NCBI GenBank assembly: GCA_024305745.1
Contig: JAHRBS010000012.1
Location: forward strand, 1,927,001 to 1,991,000
Length of the DNA: 64,000 nucleotides
Direction of reading: 5' to 3'
DNA from: Polyporus tsugae
Taxonomy: Eukaryota; Basidiomycota; Agaricomycetes; Polyporales; Polyporaceae
Below the pieces are notes generated by a model. It made no database searches, was not told where the DNA came from, and worked only from the letters and a program-made list of their open reading frames with translations. The position numbers and the translations under genes were made by a program. Positions 1 through 11,168 of this stretch are shown here, one piece after another (positions within the stretch are counted from its first letter, which is position 1; each line of letters begins with the position of its first letter).

Positions 1-1347
1 TGCGCCGCGTATGGGGACGCCTTCGCTGTCCTCGGGCCCTGGCATGCGGAAGCGGGAGTTCAGAGGACTGACTTGCGGGAACTGCTGCTGAGAGAACTGC
101 TGCTGCGGGGACTGCTGGTCCTCGAAGACATGCGAGTTCAAGGGAGTTCTAGCTGGCGTACGTGAGTCGGAGCGTCGGGCGTAGATGTCGTGAACGGAAG
201 TCTGCTGCGTGAAGGAGGGTTGTCGAGGACGGTCGAGCCGTTCAGGTTCTTTGCCTTTGCGCGAAGAACCACGATCGTCCATGGGCAACCCGTATCGGTC
301 GCGAGGGACGGAGCTGGAATCGAACTCGGCGTTGGGAGACGGACGGTCCTTCAACCGAATGCTTCCAGCCCTAGACACCGTCCTACCGTTGTCGTTGGCC
401 GCCCCCTCACGCACACTAGGACTGACGGGTGAATTGACTGTGGTGGCGTGAACGTAGGTGCGAGAGGTGGATGTCGACGGCGGATCGTCCTTCGCGGGCG
501 CCGGTGGGAGCCAGACATTCTGCGGCCGGGTTCTCGAGAGGGAGCTACCGCTTGCTCGACCTAGCGATCCCTGGTCGTGGAAGGGAGAAGCACTCGTGGT
601 GGTGGGGTCGAAGTCCGCAAAAACGGACGAGTTTCCGCGGGAACGACCAGGACGCGCACCATAGCTGCCGGGGGTGCCCAATATCTGGTCTGACCCACCG
701 CTCTGCGTACGATCTCGAGGACGCGGGTCCGATCCCGGCGGCACTCTGGCAAGCGGACGAGAATCACGATGCGGCATACTGGGCCCTTCCCGAACATCTT
801 GCTCACCGTTGGCCCTTGGGAGAGATGACGCGGCCGCGGGCTCCCCGTTCGCCCTCGCAGTGACACTGGCGACGGGCACTCCATTCTCTTGACTTGCGTT
901 CGGATTCGATACGCGGGAATCTCGACCACCTCCTGCTGCTTGCTGTCGCTCCGCACCTCCCTTCTTAATCGTGTCCCAGATCGCCTGCTGCCGCCTCTTA
1001 AACTCCTCAAACTCTTCTCCCTCCACCTCCTTGCCGAGCGCCAGCGACCGCTCGAACCGCACGATCTTCAGCTCCTCGTTGAACTGGTCCTGCGCCAGGC
1101 GGCGCACTCTGTCCATGGCATAGTTGTAGCTCCTCATCACGCTCTCCCACTGCACGCTGCCCTCCTGGAGTCCTCTAAGCTGGCTGTCTCTGTCCTCGCG
1201 GGCCTTGTCCACCATGGGTTGAAGCGTCTGCTCGATCCGCGCCCGGAGGCTCTCCTTCCACTGGGCGTCGGGTTCGACGTCTTCATCGACGTTGGCGGGG
1301 AGCGGTCCGACATTCTGCTCTGAGATGGGGGTAAGCAGTGTCGTCAT
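1..1347 (-). CDS. Disordered hypothetical protein with N-terminal helical region, 3' end off window
   Basis: One uninterrupted reading frame runs from ATG at 1347 to the left edge, 449 codons without a stop, so the C-terminus is missing. The first ~130 residues are charged and helix-prone: Glu, Arg, Gln and Lys are frequent, with stretches such as QWESVMRSYNYAMDRVRRLA. This suggests a coiled-coil or helical-bundle domain. After that the protein becomes Ser, Pro, Arg and Gly rich with little predicted order, and it ends in a glutamine-rich run (several QQQ near positions 60-120 of the window). No intron is needed. I do not recognise the family. A scaffold or regulatory protein would fit the architecture, but that is a guess. 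The ATG is preferred because it is the first one in frame and the sequence upstream looks non-coding. Confidence 0.7.
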   Translation of the reverse strand, partial: MTTLLTPISEQNVGPLPANVDEDVEPDAQWKESLRARIEQTLQPMVDKAREDRDSQLRGLQEGSVQWESVMRSYNYAMDRVRRLAQDQFNEELKIVRFERSLALGKEVEGEEFEEFKRRQQAIWDTIKKGGAERQQAAGGGRDSRVSNPNASQENGVPVASVTARANGEPAAASSLPRANGEQDVREGPSMPHRDSRPLARVPPGSDPRPRDRTQSGGSDQILGTPGSYGARPGRSRGNSSVFADFDPTTTSASPFHDQGSLGRASGSSLSRTRPQNVWLPPAPAKDDPPSTSTSRTYVHATTVNSPVSPSVREGAANDNGRTVSRAGSIRLKDRPSPNAEFDSSSVPRDRYGLPMDDRGSSRKGKEPERLDRPRQPSFTQQTSVHDIYARRSDSRTPARTPLNSHVFEDQQSPQQQFSQQQFPQVSPLNSRFRMPGPEDSEGVPIRGA

Positions 1348-2333
1348 AGGATGTCAGGTGGGGTGGATGGATGTACGAGAACGCAGGGCGATGTGGCGAT
1401 ATAAAGCTCGAGGTACCAAGGGTGACCGAGCTAGGCGGAGGAGGAAAGCGGATGGGTGGATTTGTGGGGATATCTGGGTGGCTGCAGTTGTAGCACCTAC
1501 GGTAGGCCTCGCCGCATAGAGATGAGATAGCACCTGAGCCGATCGGCCTCATGGTCAGTTCCACGCACGCGAGCGTCGACGAAGTTCGCCCCGGGACGTA
1601 CTGATCCTGAGCCTCCTTGCGCGGCGGCGCGTTGGGTTCCAGCAGGAAGACGTGAAGGAGAGAGGAGGGTGATAGTGGAAGGGGAGGTCGGGGTGCGAGG
1701 CGGCGGGCAGGAGGCCACAAGCGTCGGAGAACGGACGCGCAGGAGGCAGCGCCCGGACCTTTATTATTATGTCCAGCGGCGCGCGGACGGTCTACCTTCG
1801 CCCAACACGGCAGTCTCCTCGTTCCCGCCACGCACTGCGGAGGCTTTCATCTCAACGTGCCCAAGCCACGCTCACTCTAAGAACACTGCCTGATGTCCTC
1901 TGATGTCGTCCGGCAACCGCATCCGGTAAGAATCGCACCTTAGAACAACTTAGAACGTTCTGATTCATCGGGATGGGCACCACAGAGGTCCTTCACGCGG
2001 TCCCGGTCCTGAGCTCGCTCCTCCGCCACAATCGTCCACAGACGGACGCCACAGCATCCCGAAAACATTCCTTATGTCACCATCCCTCGACATTAATAAG
2101 ATCGTAACGCCAATTGAACAGCGACACCCATAAATATTATCCTGCTCCAGGAGGTCCGAAGAAATCCATCCATGTCGTCAAGCATGGACATCGAACAGCA
2201 ATACCTATTACCTACGCGTAGCAAATCCCGTATGTCATCCATCTAAAGAACCGTTGGTGAGTCATTTTAGAATTTAAATCATATCAAACGAGCCTGATAT
2301 ATACCGTAAGGTCAAGCAGATAGTTTTTATCAA
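1348..2333. other. Intergenic: promoter of the left-edge gene and 3' flank of the bestrophin gene
   Basis: No gene is supported here. The right part (about 2080-2330) is AT-rich with ATAAATATTA and AATTTAAAT stretches and probably carries the 3' UTR of the neighbouring bestrophin-like gene. The left part is GC-rich and would hold the promoter of the leftward gene. A directly repeated cttagaac occurs near 1938-1957. Open frames on either strand look like composition artefacts. Confidence 0.5.
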
Positions 2334-4473
2334 CTAATCTTTGCGCGTGATCTGGTCGACGTCCCACCAGCCCCTGAGCAGCGTACGGCGGATACTGTGC
2401 ATACCCGTCTCGGGGCCGTGGTACGAGTGGTTGACGTCGTTTATCATTTCTTCCGCGGTGCGCCTGTCGCCCGGCGCGAAGGGCTGGTTCCAGGCGGTGA
2501 AGATGAAGTGATCTGGCTCTGGGCACGAGTGCTGCGGAAGTACCTGCAGTCAGCAGGCTGGATGGGTTGAAGGCTTCTCGAGGACTTACTGCCGTGATCT
2601 CGTGCAGCTCGCGCTGAACAGAGAGGCAGAACGTGTCGAGATCTAGCAACATGATCAGTATTTTCGCTGGCATGAAAGAGACACGGGGACAGAACGCTCA
2701 CCGAGATCGTTTAAGTCGTAGTTGAAGGGGTTCTCGCTACATGAGGACCGACGATTAGAAGTGCGCATGGGAGACGAAGACGAGATGCAGACGCGACACG
2801 CACATCTCCTGACCGATCTCGAGGAAACCGAGCAGCAAAAACGACGCAAACGCTGTCCCGCTTTAGGGAGAGGAGCGTCAGAAAGGGAAACTTCGCCAAA
2901 GCTGACAAAAAGCTCACGGAATGGTAAGATATCCGAAAGAGCTCCATACTTGGAACTACAAAGGTACAGTCCAATTAGCACATTTGCTTCAACTTCAACA
3001 AATTAATTAGATATCCGACGTACCGGCAGGAAGAACAAGTAGAGCCAGAGCGAAATGCGTAGATGCGCCTGGTACGCGAAGGGCAAGGGCGTGTTCCTGA
3101 TCCGGTCAAGGTTCGTCACCGTGTCCTGGAGCGCCGAGATGGCCCCAATGAACGCGGAAGCGGCAGCGGGCTGGAGCTGGCCGTTCTTCAGGAGCCACGC
3201 CAAGTAGTTCGACAGGAAGAGCGTGATCTCGAGCGGGACATTCGAGTCGACCATCTCGGGCTTTAGACGCTTGCCGGTGAAGCTGCGGGTCGTGGCGCTC
3301 GTCGGCAACTCGGGCTCAGGCTGCTTTTTTGTGCGGCGGAAGGGTGCGACGAGGAGCTTGAAGATGCGGAGGAAGGGGAGGTAGTCGAAGATAGACTCGT
3401 GGGGCGGGTTGCGTGCGGGCTGGAGCGGGTGCTCGCTGTACACGACGGGGAGCGCCATCTCTGGGTCGAACTTTCTCGCCTTTTTCTGTGCCGCCTTGGA
3501 GCGCCCGCGGAGGGAGTGGTAGATCTGGTCCTCTGAGAGCTCACTGAGATCCTTCTCGGGCTCCGGGTCCCTCTCAGTGTTGCTGCCGCTGGGAGAGAGG
3601 GGGCGCGAGGACGTGAACGTGTGCGCGGTGTGGTGTTTCTTGGCGTCCATCGCGGAGGCCTTCCACATGGGAAGCATGTCCTCCTCGGTCGCGTTCTCAT
3701 GTACGTGGGTGGAGTAACGCGGGAGGAAGCAGACAAGGGGGTATAGGTCCTCGTAGTAAACCCCAGGCTCGCAGCGGAGCAAATGCTGAGCGGAAATGTG
3801 TTAGCACCAGGTTGATCGGCCACGACGACGTGGGATTTACCTTCACAGAGACCGAATAGGCCTGGACGAGGTTGATCATACTCTTCTTCTCGATGGTGAG
3901 CTCGAGCACTGACTTTTGCTGCCCGGTCTTCTTGTCGATGCGCTCGAACGGGACGTGAATCCAGATCTAGACGCGCACGACCATGAGTTTAGAGACCGGT
4001 GCACGACGGCCGACGAGGGAGCAGCTCACGATCTGGGCGATATTACGTGAATGGAGCGCGATAGATGTCCACAGTTTCCTTCCCTCCATGTAACTGGTCC
4101 GCCGAGGAGAAAGGTGTCAGTCTCGATCACTGGGACGACGGGCTTCGGAGCAGGATTTGCACACTGACCGTTCGTATGCAGAAGATGTCCGGAAGGAAAT
4201 GACAAGACCGAGGACCGTACCGAGCACGGTGAGCATCGCACTGGAGAAGGTGAGCTTGTGCCGTGTCAAGTCCGACACGAGGGACACCACTACAGACGGA
4301 GAGAATGAGCTAAAACGCCGCAGAGACGAGGGAGGGTGAAGCATGAACGGGGGGACGGACTCACTCGCAGCGACAGCAGAGAAGAACAGCACCTCTGGCC
4401 AGATGTCATTGATGACGGTGGCCTTGAACTTCTTCAAGCTCCAGCTGGAGAAAAGGGGATTTTCTGCGACCAT
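2334..4473 (-). CDS. Bestrophin-like (UPF0187) anion channel
   Basis: Ten exons join into a 524-residue protein: 4473-4365, 4289-4169, 4093-4030, 3966-3841, 3785-3024, 2955-2918, 2860-2804, 2736-2702, 2642-2590 and 2543-2334. All junctions are GT-AG and the summed length is divisible by three. Landmarks in order are an N-terminal WPEVLFF segment, the SSAYERYMEGRKLW motif after the first membrane helix, NTPLPFAYQAHLR in the middle, and GQEIENPFNYDLNDLD near the end. The last is the acidic signature shared by bestrophins and bacterial or fungal UPF0187 channels. The family forms pentameric membrane channels for chloride or other anions; fungal members are poorly characterised. A hydrophilic, Ser/Glu-rich insert sits in the long fifth exon (about 3450-3700). 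The C-terminus ends WWDVDQITRKD. Family confidence is high; substrate and membrane location are unknown. Confidence 0.9.
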
Positions 4474-5968
4474 CTCGAGGGTCTGGGCTGTGTGTTGCTT
4501 GAGGAGCGACGGTTGTGGCGGCGGCCGTGGATCTTTGTAACGAGCAGTGACAGGCAAACAGAGGACCAGCCGCAAAGAAGACAGAGGCCAGGGCCAGTCA
4601 AATAGACAGCAGCGGGAGCTCCGACACACCCAAGACGAGCCAGAGGAGAAGGGAAAGGAAAACGCGATGGTTGGTGGGCGCGCGGGGGCATCCTGAAGGA
4701 ACTCATATACGAGCGACAGGCGCCACGGAGCCTCCGTTCCAGAACAACCTCTGGCAAAACAGGAGGTGGAAATGCACACGCCGACGGTCAGAAGGCACTG
4801 CGCGCGTTCGCCGTACCGGCAGGCGATGGTGATTTTGTGATTACCGTCAGGGCGTCGCCGCGGAGGCTCCACTGATGCACGCGAAATTAGAACTCCGTTG
4901 CGGTATTCCAATCCCTTGAGTGCGAGGCAATGTGCGGACTTTCCCCACTTTCAAGCGCCGACAGGACGACGCATTCACCCCAAATTTTTGAACAAGGCTG
5001 GAACAAATTTAGAGCTGTTGCATAGAAACGAGAGAAATGACGTGTGAGGGGCGTACCTCGAACATGTACACTGTATGATAGTATGGACTGTAATCGCAGA
5101 TGCAACTACTCGGAAGGTCTTAAGCTTGAGACTTGAAGTTCCAAAAACAATACCTACATGAAGGCTATGACCATCTTACCTCGAGCTCTGCAAATTGCAG
5201 CAAGTACATGAGACTTCTTCACATCCTGCGACGGGCTCCGTCGGTCAAACAACGAAACAAGATGAACTGCCATGTTGCCTTCTCCATCCCTGATTCTAGG
5301 CAACACCGAAGGCGTTCCCGGCTGGATCCTGTACGAGGCTGGACGCTGCAGAAGCATCAAGAGATGGGGATGGTCGTTTGGAATTGCACATTGTACACGA
5401 GGATGGAGCAGTGTGAACCAGCTGGTGTCAACGGGCGCAGATGAGCCGGAGATGCATATTAGCCGCTGCGACACACAGCCTCCACCTCGCCTCCACCACC
5501 CACCGGCGGCCAGGCGGTATCGTAAATCATACCACACCCTGTCGCAGGAGGTCGCGGAAATACGTACTTAGCACTTGGTCGAACGCGTACAATTTACAAA
5601 ATGAGGCCAAGGCGGGTTTCATGACGGATCACACGACCCAGGTCAAGTCGACGAGGAGTATTTCAAACAATAGTACATCGACAGGGCCATACGAAATTCC
5701 GGAGCCTTCAAGCGTACTTCGTTGTGAAATCTGAATTGTTGATGCAGATGCATAGGCATGGGGATCGACCTCCGAACCACAAGCAGTCGAGGAAGATATT
5801 TCACAGAGCGAAGTGGATGTAATAAGATGGATGCATACGAGGCGGTACCCTCAAACCGGGCCTTTGCAAATTGCCTAACTCGCTCCTCGTTCGAAATTCG
5901 GAATACTTGGACATCAGTTGTTCGACAAGCGGGGTTCGGACGTAAGACGTCGACCTCGACACCATCGA
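4474..5968. other. Intergenic: bestrophin promoter side and GST 3' flank
   Basis: No gene is supported. Two leftward open frames, about 5154-5537 and 5643-5972, give fairly protein-like translations (127 and 109 codons). They have no recognisable domain, and the second starts at a GTG overlapping the GST stop codon. I treat them as chance or decayed sequence. The segment next to 4474 would hold the promoter of the bestrophin-like gene. Confidence 0.4.
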
Positions 5969-7592
5969 TCACGGGAGCGCCCTCCCCGCATTAATGGCAT
6001 TGGCAACTTGGCTCGTGTTCGGGCGGTTGAAGGCGTATCTGGCGCATCAAAGCATGTGTCAGGCTCTCAAATTCCGCTGCATCCAGGGATGGGCGGGGGT
6101 TCGAATTCGCAGTGCGGTCTCGATGCTGACCTTTCATAGCTGTCCAAATAGAGCTCTTCCGTGTTGCAGGTGCGCTTGACTGCAGGGTTCGCCAGAAGCC
6201 TCTGGACGTATGCCTGGAGCCCCTCGTTTTCCGGCCAGACGAAGCCCCGGTAGTACTTCAGGACGTTAGTGGCGCGGAGGATCCCTGTACAATCATGAAG
6301 ATCAGTCGTTCTGTTCCTTCAGCTGAGTAGTAAACCTGAAGGTTGTCACGAGTCGAGTCGTACCAATCCGTTCTAAATCGCAACCGCAGAAGAGACGGTG
6401 CACGTCAGAACGGATGAGGACGACCATAGGGGATCAATCCCAGATGCAGTTTGCTGACATGCGTTGGAGGTGCTACAAGAACACTCACAAGGTGCGATCA
6501 TGACATCCGCATAGCTCAACGACCCCTGCACGTTCCACAGGCCATACGTCGTGTAGCCCTCCTGTTGGGCCCTCTTGAAGAGCGCCACGACGCCTCCGAT
6601 CGCGTCTACGAAGCCCTTCGCGCCATTGACCTGTTTATCTGGCAGAGCGGAATCACCGCAACCACGGGCATAAGCATCCCACAGTATCGGCGACAGCATG
6701 GGAGACGGCGGGGGCCCCTTGCGTCCGCGACCCGAACACACACCTTCCTCCTGCGCCTGCAGGTAGCGATAGAAGGCGGGGACGACGTTGCGGTTGACCG
6801 CGTCTGCCTGGAGGCGTATGAGGGCTCGTGCGTCTAGATTGCGTCGCGTTCCGGTTCCCAATACATCGCAGGCGAGAGAGGGCGGTGGGGGTGGGGTGGA
6901 GGGATCGGGCGAAAGAGTGGGGCAGGTGCAGTATGTTGGAATCTATCAGTGGGTACACGGTGCGCGAGCGTTGGTGCGGACTTACACGGGTCCGACGCCG
7001 GAGGGAAGAGGCTCCCCGTGGTGTGCGAGGAGCGCCTGACGTCGCTCGCGGCCAACCTGAGATGATGGCGAACAATGGGGAGCAATCGACTGCGTTCAGG
7101 AGATCGCGCTGGGAGAGGACGCAGAGTGACTTACTCTTCGAGGAAGTCGATGATGACGGTGCTCTCGTTGAGGGCCTTCGGCGGGTCGTGGTTGTGCAGC
7201 TTGAGCGCGGGGACCAAGCCCTTGGGCGAGAGTTCGAGGAGCTCTGCGGGCTTCTTGTAAGGGTCCACCTCGTCTGCGACGGTCTTCTATCAGCGGATCG
7301 CGAAATGGACATTGCGAGGAGGGAGACCCAGAGTGGGAGGCTCACAATACTACGAAGGGTCGGAGTGATCAGCAACACCTCGTCATTAGGCTAGCCTGAG
7401 TTCGAATGTGCGCACCGTGTAGTCGATACCGAGATGTTCGAGCGTTATCCAAACCCTCTGCACGAAGGGGCAGAAACAGCTCCCGAATAGAGTGATCGCC
7501 TCCCGCTCCGAGTGCGCGCTGGCGGTGGCTGCTGCCTCCCCCGTGCATTCCCGATGGTACGATCTTCCGAAGTCCTGGAGTGTGTCGGGCAT
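5969..7592 (-). CDS. Glutathione S-transferase, omega/Ure2p-like, with a predicted 4-nt microexon
   Basis: Eight exons join to 855 nt (284 residues): 7592-7416, 7349-7346, 7273-7135, 7056-6986, 6833-6744, 6638-6489, 6284-6131 and 6038-5969. The N-terminal thioredoxin-like domain carries FGSCFCPFVQRVW, with a CPF active-site motif as in omega-type GSTs. It continues with EVDPYKKPAELLELSPKG and then LNESTVIIDFLEE, the glutathione-binding Glu-Ser pair. The C-terminal helical domain includes ARALIRLQADAVNRNVVPAF and RATNVLKYYRGF. The family conjugates glutathione to xenobiotics or reduces glutathionyl adducts in the cytosol. The start ATG at 7592 gives a short leader before the domain. The 4-nt exon TATT is needed in this model to keep frame and restores an ungapped fit to omega GSTs. 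An alternative acceptor would add three residues instead. Confidence 0.9.
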
Positions 7593-10431
7593 TTTGCTGC
7601 TCGTGGTGTTAGAGCGAGTTGCCTCGAGGATTCCGACCAGCCTCCTGAGCGTTAGGACTGTTCAAGTTGGTCACGATGACATCACAGTTCTAGCTCCACT
7701 CTTCGGAAAACATCTGTCTCGAGGGTCGCTGTGCGTGCATGCGCAACGGCGCGATGGTTTGTATCTCCCATGCGATCAAAAGACGATAAGTAAACAGAAT
7801 AAAAGATGATAAGTAAAATCAGATGCGATTTGCGAGCTAGACATCTTGGCAGCCAATGATTACAAGAGGGATGTTTGGTACCCGCATACTTGCGCCTCTT
7901 GGAGGGACCAAAGATCAAGAACATCTGGAAGTGTAGAACATACCCCATTGGCATCTCACGCCGCAGTGATATTCTGGCTGTGATTAGCACTCGTGTTGCG
8001 GCATTGCTCGAGTATAGGTAATCAAGTTCCGCCGAAAAAGGTCATATCAGATGCGCCTCAGAAAGTAGTCAACGAAGAGCCAGGGATATCCCGAGCAGGA
8101 TTCACCGCAAGTCAAGGGTGACGAAGTGCAGGTGAATATTTGAATCCGAGGTCAGCCAACCTCAATTTTGCTTGCCCTTTGAGCCTACTTGGCCTGCGGG
8201 CCGGCCCGGAGCTTGCGGCCCGCCCCCAGAACCATGAAAGGCGCTCGCGGATCGTCATGAGCCTCGCCCGGGTTGCTCCTTGTTCGGCCGAGCCTCTATT
8301 CAACCTGCTTCCCGCCACCACGCCCCGACAAAATGTCGGAAAACCTATCGAATGCATGCCATAGGATGTGTCAGGTGCTTTTCCTTGCCAATGTGGGGCA
8401 TCCTTCAGTCGCGCAAGTGCCGAGGAACGATTGTCTGGCGCGGAGTCATTCGAATTCGAGTGGTCAGTCACCAGTTCTTGCGCAATCAGTGGAGTATCTC
8501 TTACATACCTTCTGCTCCCGTCTCTTAGATTGCTCAAGTTGCACGCTATCTAAGCTGTAACCTTGTACTTACTGAGCATAGCTGAGCGCCTGCTGTGCTG
8601 TCAACTATGCTTACAGGAAGTATGTGAGCGGCTGCGACAGGCCTCTCCGCATCCACCGCTGTCTTTCAAACTTCGTTCTAGTTCCGTTACTTCAACACGG
8701 GTGTAATGGAATACATGCCGTTGGCGGGGCGCCGTCGTTCAATCTCCGGTGGGTGTCGAATATTCCGCCAAGCAGCCACCCTAGACCAAGTTTAACCCTG
8801 CCTAGTACTATCTATCCAATCTGAAGGCAGCTTACTTGACAAGCCCCCGCACGGCACGGCATCATCCCAAGCTTCCGGTGTTCTCCAGACTCCAATTTCG
8901 ACATCGATTCGCCGCGCCAGTCTATGTCCATTCGCCAAAACACCCCACAATACGGCATAACAATGCTGCTGCGCTGAAGTCCCCGGCGCGCCACACGAAC
9001 ACGTTAGCACGAAGCTGTTCGGAAGCAGAGCCCCACGCCTAGCCGAGCGAATCAGAAGAGGCCTGCATTGCAGCGAGCGTTGGACATTTCAATGAGTACG
9101 GCATCACGAGTAATAATCGAACTTGACTCAATATTATATGTCACAGTCATCGTCAAATATGCACCGTGAGCGTCGACGCGCTTTCGCCACGTTCTACGAA
9201 CTGAGAAGCGCGATGACCCTCCTCTGACGTATGGCGGCATCGATGGTCAGTCACGCATGGACCCGTGTGCTGTCTAGGGATGCTATAGCTGGGTGCGTCT
9301 GCGCAGAAAGCTGGGAAACGTGGAAGCACTGAGAACGCGAAGCGGCGTGTGAGTTGTACCCTCTCAAAGTCCGAGCTTGGAAGAGCAGATGGTAATAGTA
9401 TCTCGTGGAATGATCATGAGGCACATATACACGTTTCAGAAGGTACACAGTGTCGTAGTGTTAGCGCTTCTCTATATGACGTTCTGGGCCCGCGTGCGCC
9501 CAGACCGTTGGGACTTTGCGTCGCGGCACAAAAAGAATCGCGTTGGCCGGCCAATCACTGCGACTTGGGGGGCCGGGGCGTCAGCGGACGACGAGGACAT
9601 GATGCGGAAATGAACGCGGAGCGCTATGTAATAATGTATGTGCGCCAGCGACGGACGATCACCCACGCGCGTCCATCCGTCACCTAAAGCTTAACCTAAT
9701 ACTCATAATACTGTCGGGCACGCGCACGCGCCAAAGGTCAACGTCGTAAGATGGGTCGCAAGTTAGTGCGCGGTCTCAGACAAGGACACAACCGGCATCC
9801 GTCTTCGCGCGGATGCGCCGCGCACGAACGGTGGCTGAAGCGGCACAAGGGGCTGGGCGGCTGCGATAGGAAGGCGGCGCGATCGAGCTTGATACGGGAC
9901 GCCGCTTGTCGTGCCCGTCGATGCCCTCCACGGCCGTGACCCAGTGCGCGGCGCTGGTGCCTTGTCATCGATGTCCGATGGCGCGATGGTGGATGCAGGA
10001 TACTATCTATCGATTGCATGCAATGGAGATGGAGAGTGGGAAACGTCCATGCAAAGACAGGAGGCGAACATCGTACACCGCCGACAGCGACCACATCCAC
10101 ATCCATCCAACCAACCTTCGACAGGAAGCCAGAACACGAACGCGCGCCGATGACAACGAGAAAGGCTAAGGCAGAAGACAGAACATGCAGCGAGGAGGAG
10201 TGCGGAGTGGTGGGGGAGGGGGAGAGCAAAAGTACACGTGAGACAAGAGGCATACATGGAGAGAGGACAGAACGCGTGCGTGTGCTATAGAACAATGGTA
10301 ATACTCCACAATATGTACAGTTGCAAACGGCCATAACCCGACATCGGAGGAGGGGGGGAAGACAGATCGCGCGGGGCGTGACCGAATCGAACCCAGACCC
10401 AGGAGAAGAAGAACGGGGAAGAGTGCGCAAA
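7593..10431. other. Long gene-poor spacer between GST and FKBP12
   Basis: I see no supported gene in 2.8 kb. A 230-codon leftward frame at 9738-10430 lies directly behind the FKBP12 stop. Its translation is Cys/Ser/Pro/Arg rich with no domain, and two other frames of the 9750-9960 part are also open, so GC composition probably explains it. Other short frames around 8112-8560 and 8812-9042 are equally unconvincing. AT-rich stretches near 7790-7830 and 10280-10320 are compatible with 3' UTR or spacer. Confidence 0.4.
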
Positions 10432-11168
10432 TCAGTTGATTCGGAGAAGCTCGACCTCGAACTGGAGGGTCGAATTAGGGGGTATCACCGGAGGGAAGCC
10501 CCGTACGCCGTACGCCTATGAATAGTGTACGAACATGGAAGATCAGCACATGGATTCATGAAGCCGTTAGGAAAGAAGGGTGGAGGCGCGGGGAGAATAG
10601 GAGAAGCACGAGAAGCAGGGATCGAATAGGGAAGAGGACACGGGTAGTGTAGGGCGCGAACTCACGTAGTCTGGCGTCGCGGTGAGGACAGCCTTGGTAC
10701 CCACGGACAGTTGTGGGACGCCTGTTTATCGCGATGGGCAGCCGATTAGACACAGCGCTCAGACGATGTGTAGGGGGGGGGGAAGACGCACCCTCGTCCC
10801 AGCCCTTGATTACCTTGCCCACGCCGATCTCAGTTTCGAACGGTGTTCCGCTGCAGCACAAGAGTCAACAAGGTGAACGCTCGGGGACTAGGAACGCGAG
10901 TACGTACCGATCCCTTGAGGAATCGAACTTCTTGCCGTCGAGAAGAGTGCCAACATAGTGAATGGTGACTCTATCTGGGCGAAGGGAGGATGCGATCTCA
11001 ATAAACCGTGGCGGCAGACGGACCGAAGGTGTAGAAACTCACCACCCTTGCGGGGGAAGTTCTGTCCGTCTCCGGGAGTGATGACTTCGACGGTGACACC
11101 CTGGAAGACAAGGTGGGTGTTCAGTACGGGGCTATGGGAGGCAGGGTGGAGAGGTGGAGACTGACCAT
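10432..11168 (-). CDS. FPR1: FKBP12-type peptidyl-prolyl isomerase
   Basis: Six coding exons give a 108-residue protein: 11168-11166, 11100-11043, 10974-10908, 10850-10792, 10721-10666 and 10515-10432. That is exactly FKBP12 length. It aligns to human FKBP12 without gaps. The drug and substrate pocket residues are visible (numbered with Met1): Tyr27, Phe37, Asp38, Val56-Ile57, Trp60, Tyr83 and Phe100. The position of human His87 is Phe88 here, within [11 protein letters not shown]. The protein catalyses cis-trans isomerisation of Xaa-Pro bonds in the cytosol and is the receptor for FK506 and rapamycin. The first coding exon is the start codon alone: ATG is followed at once by GTCAGT, and the next exon begins GGTGTCACC. 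One intron carries a run of ten C on the coding strand (10771-10780). Identification is secure. Confidence 0.96.

Noticed and set aside
9738..10430. 230-codon leftward open frame behind FKBP12
   Set aside because: No domain, odd Cys/Ser/Arg composition, and other frames are also open over part of it; it is best explained by GC-rich 3' flanking sequence.
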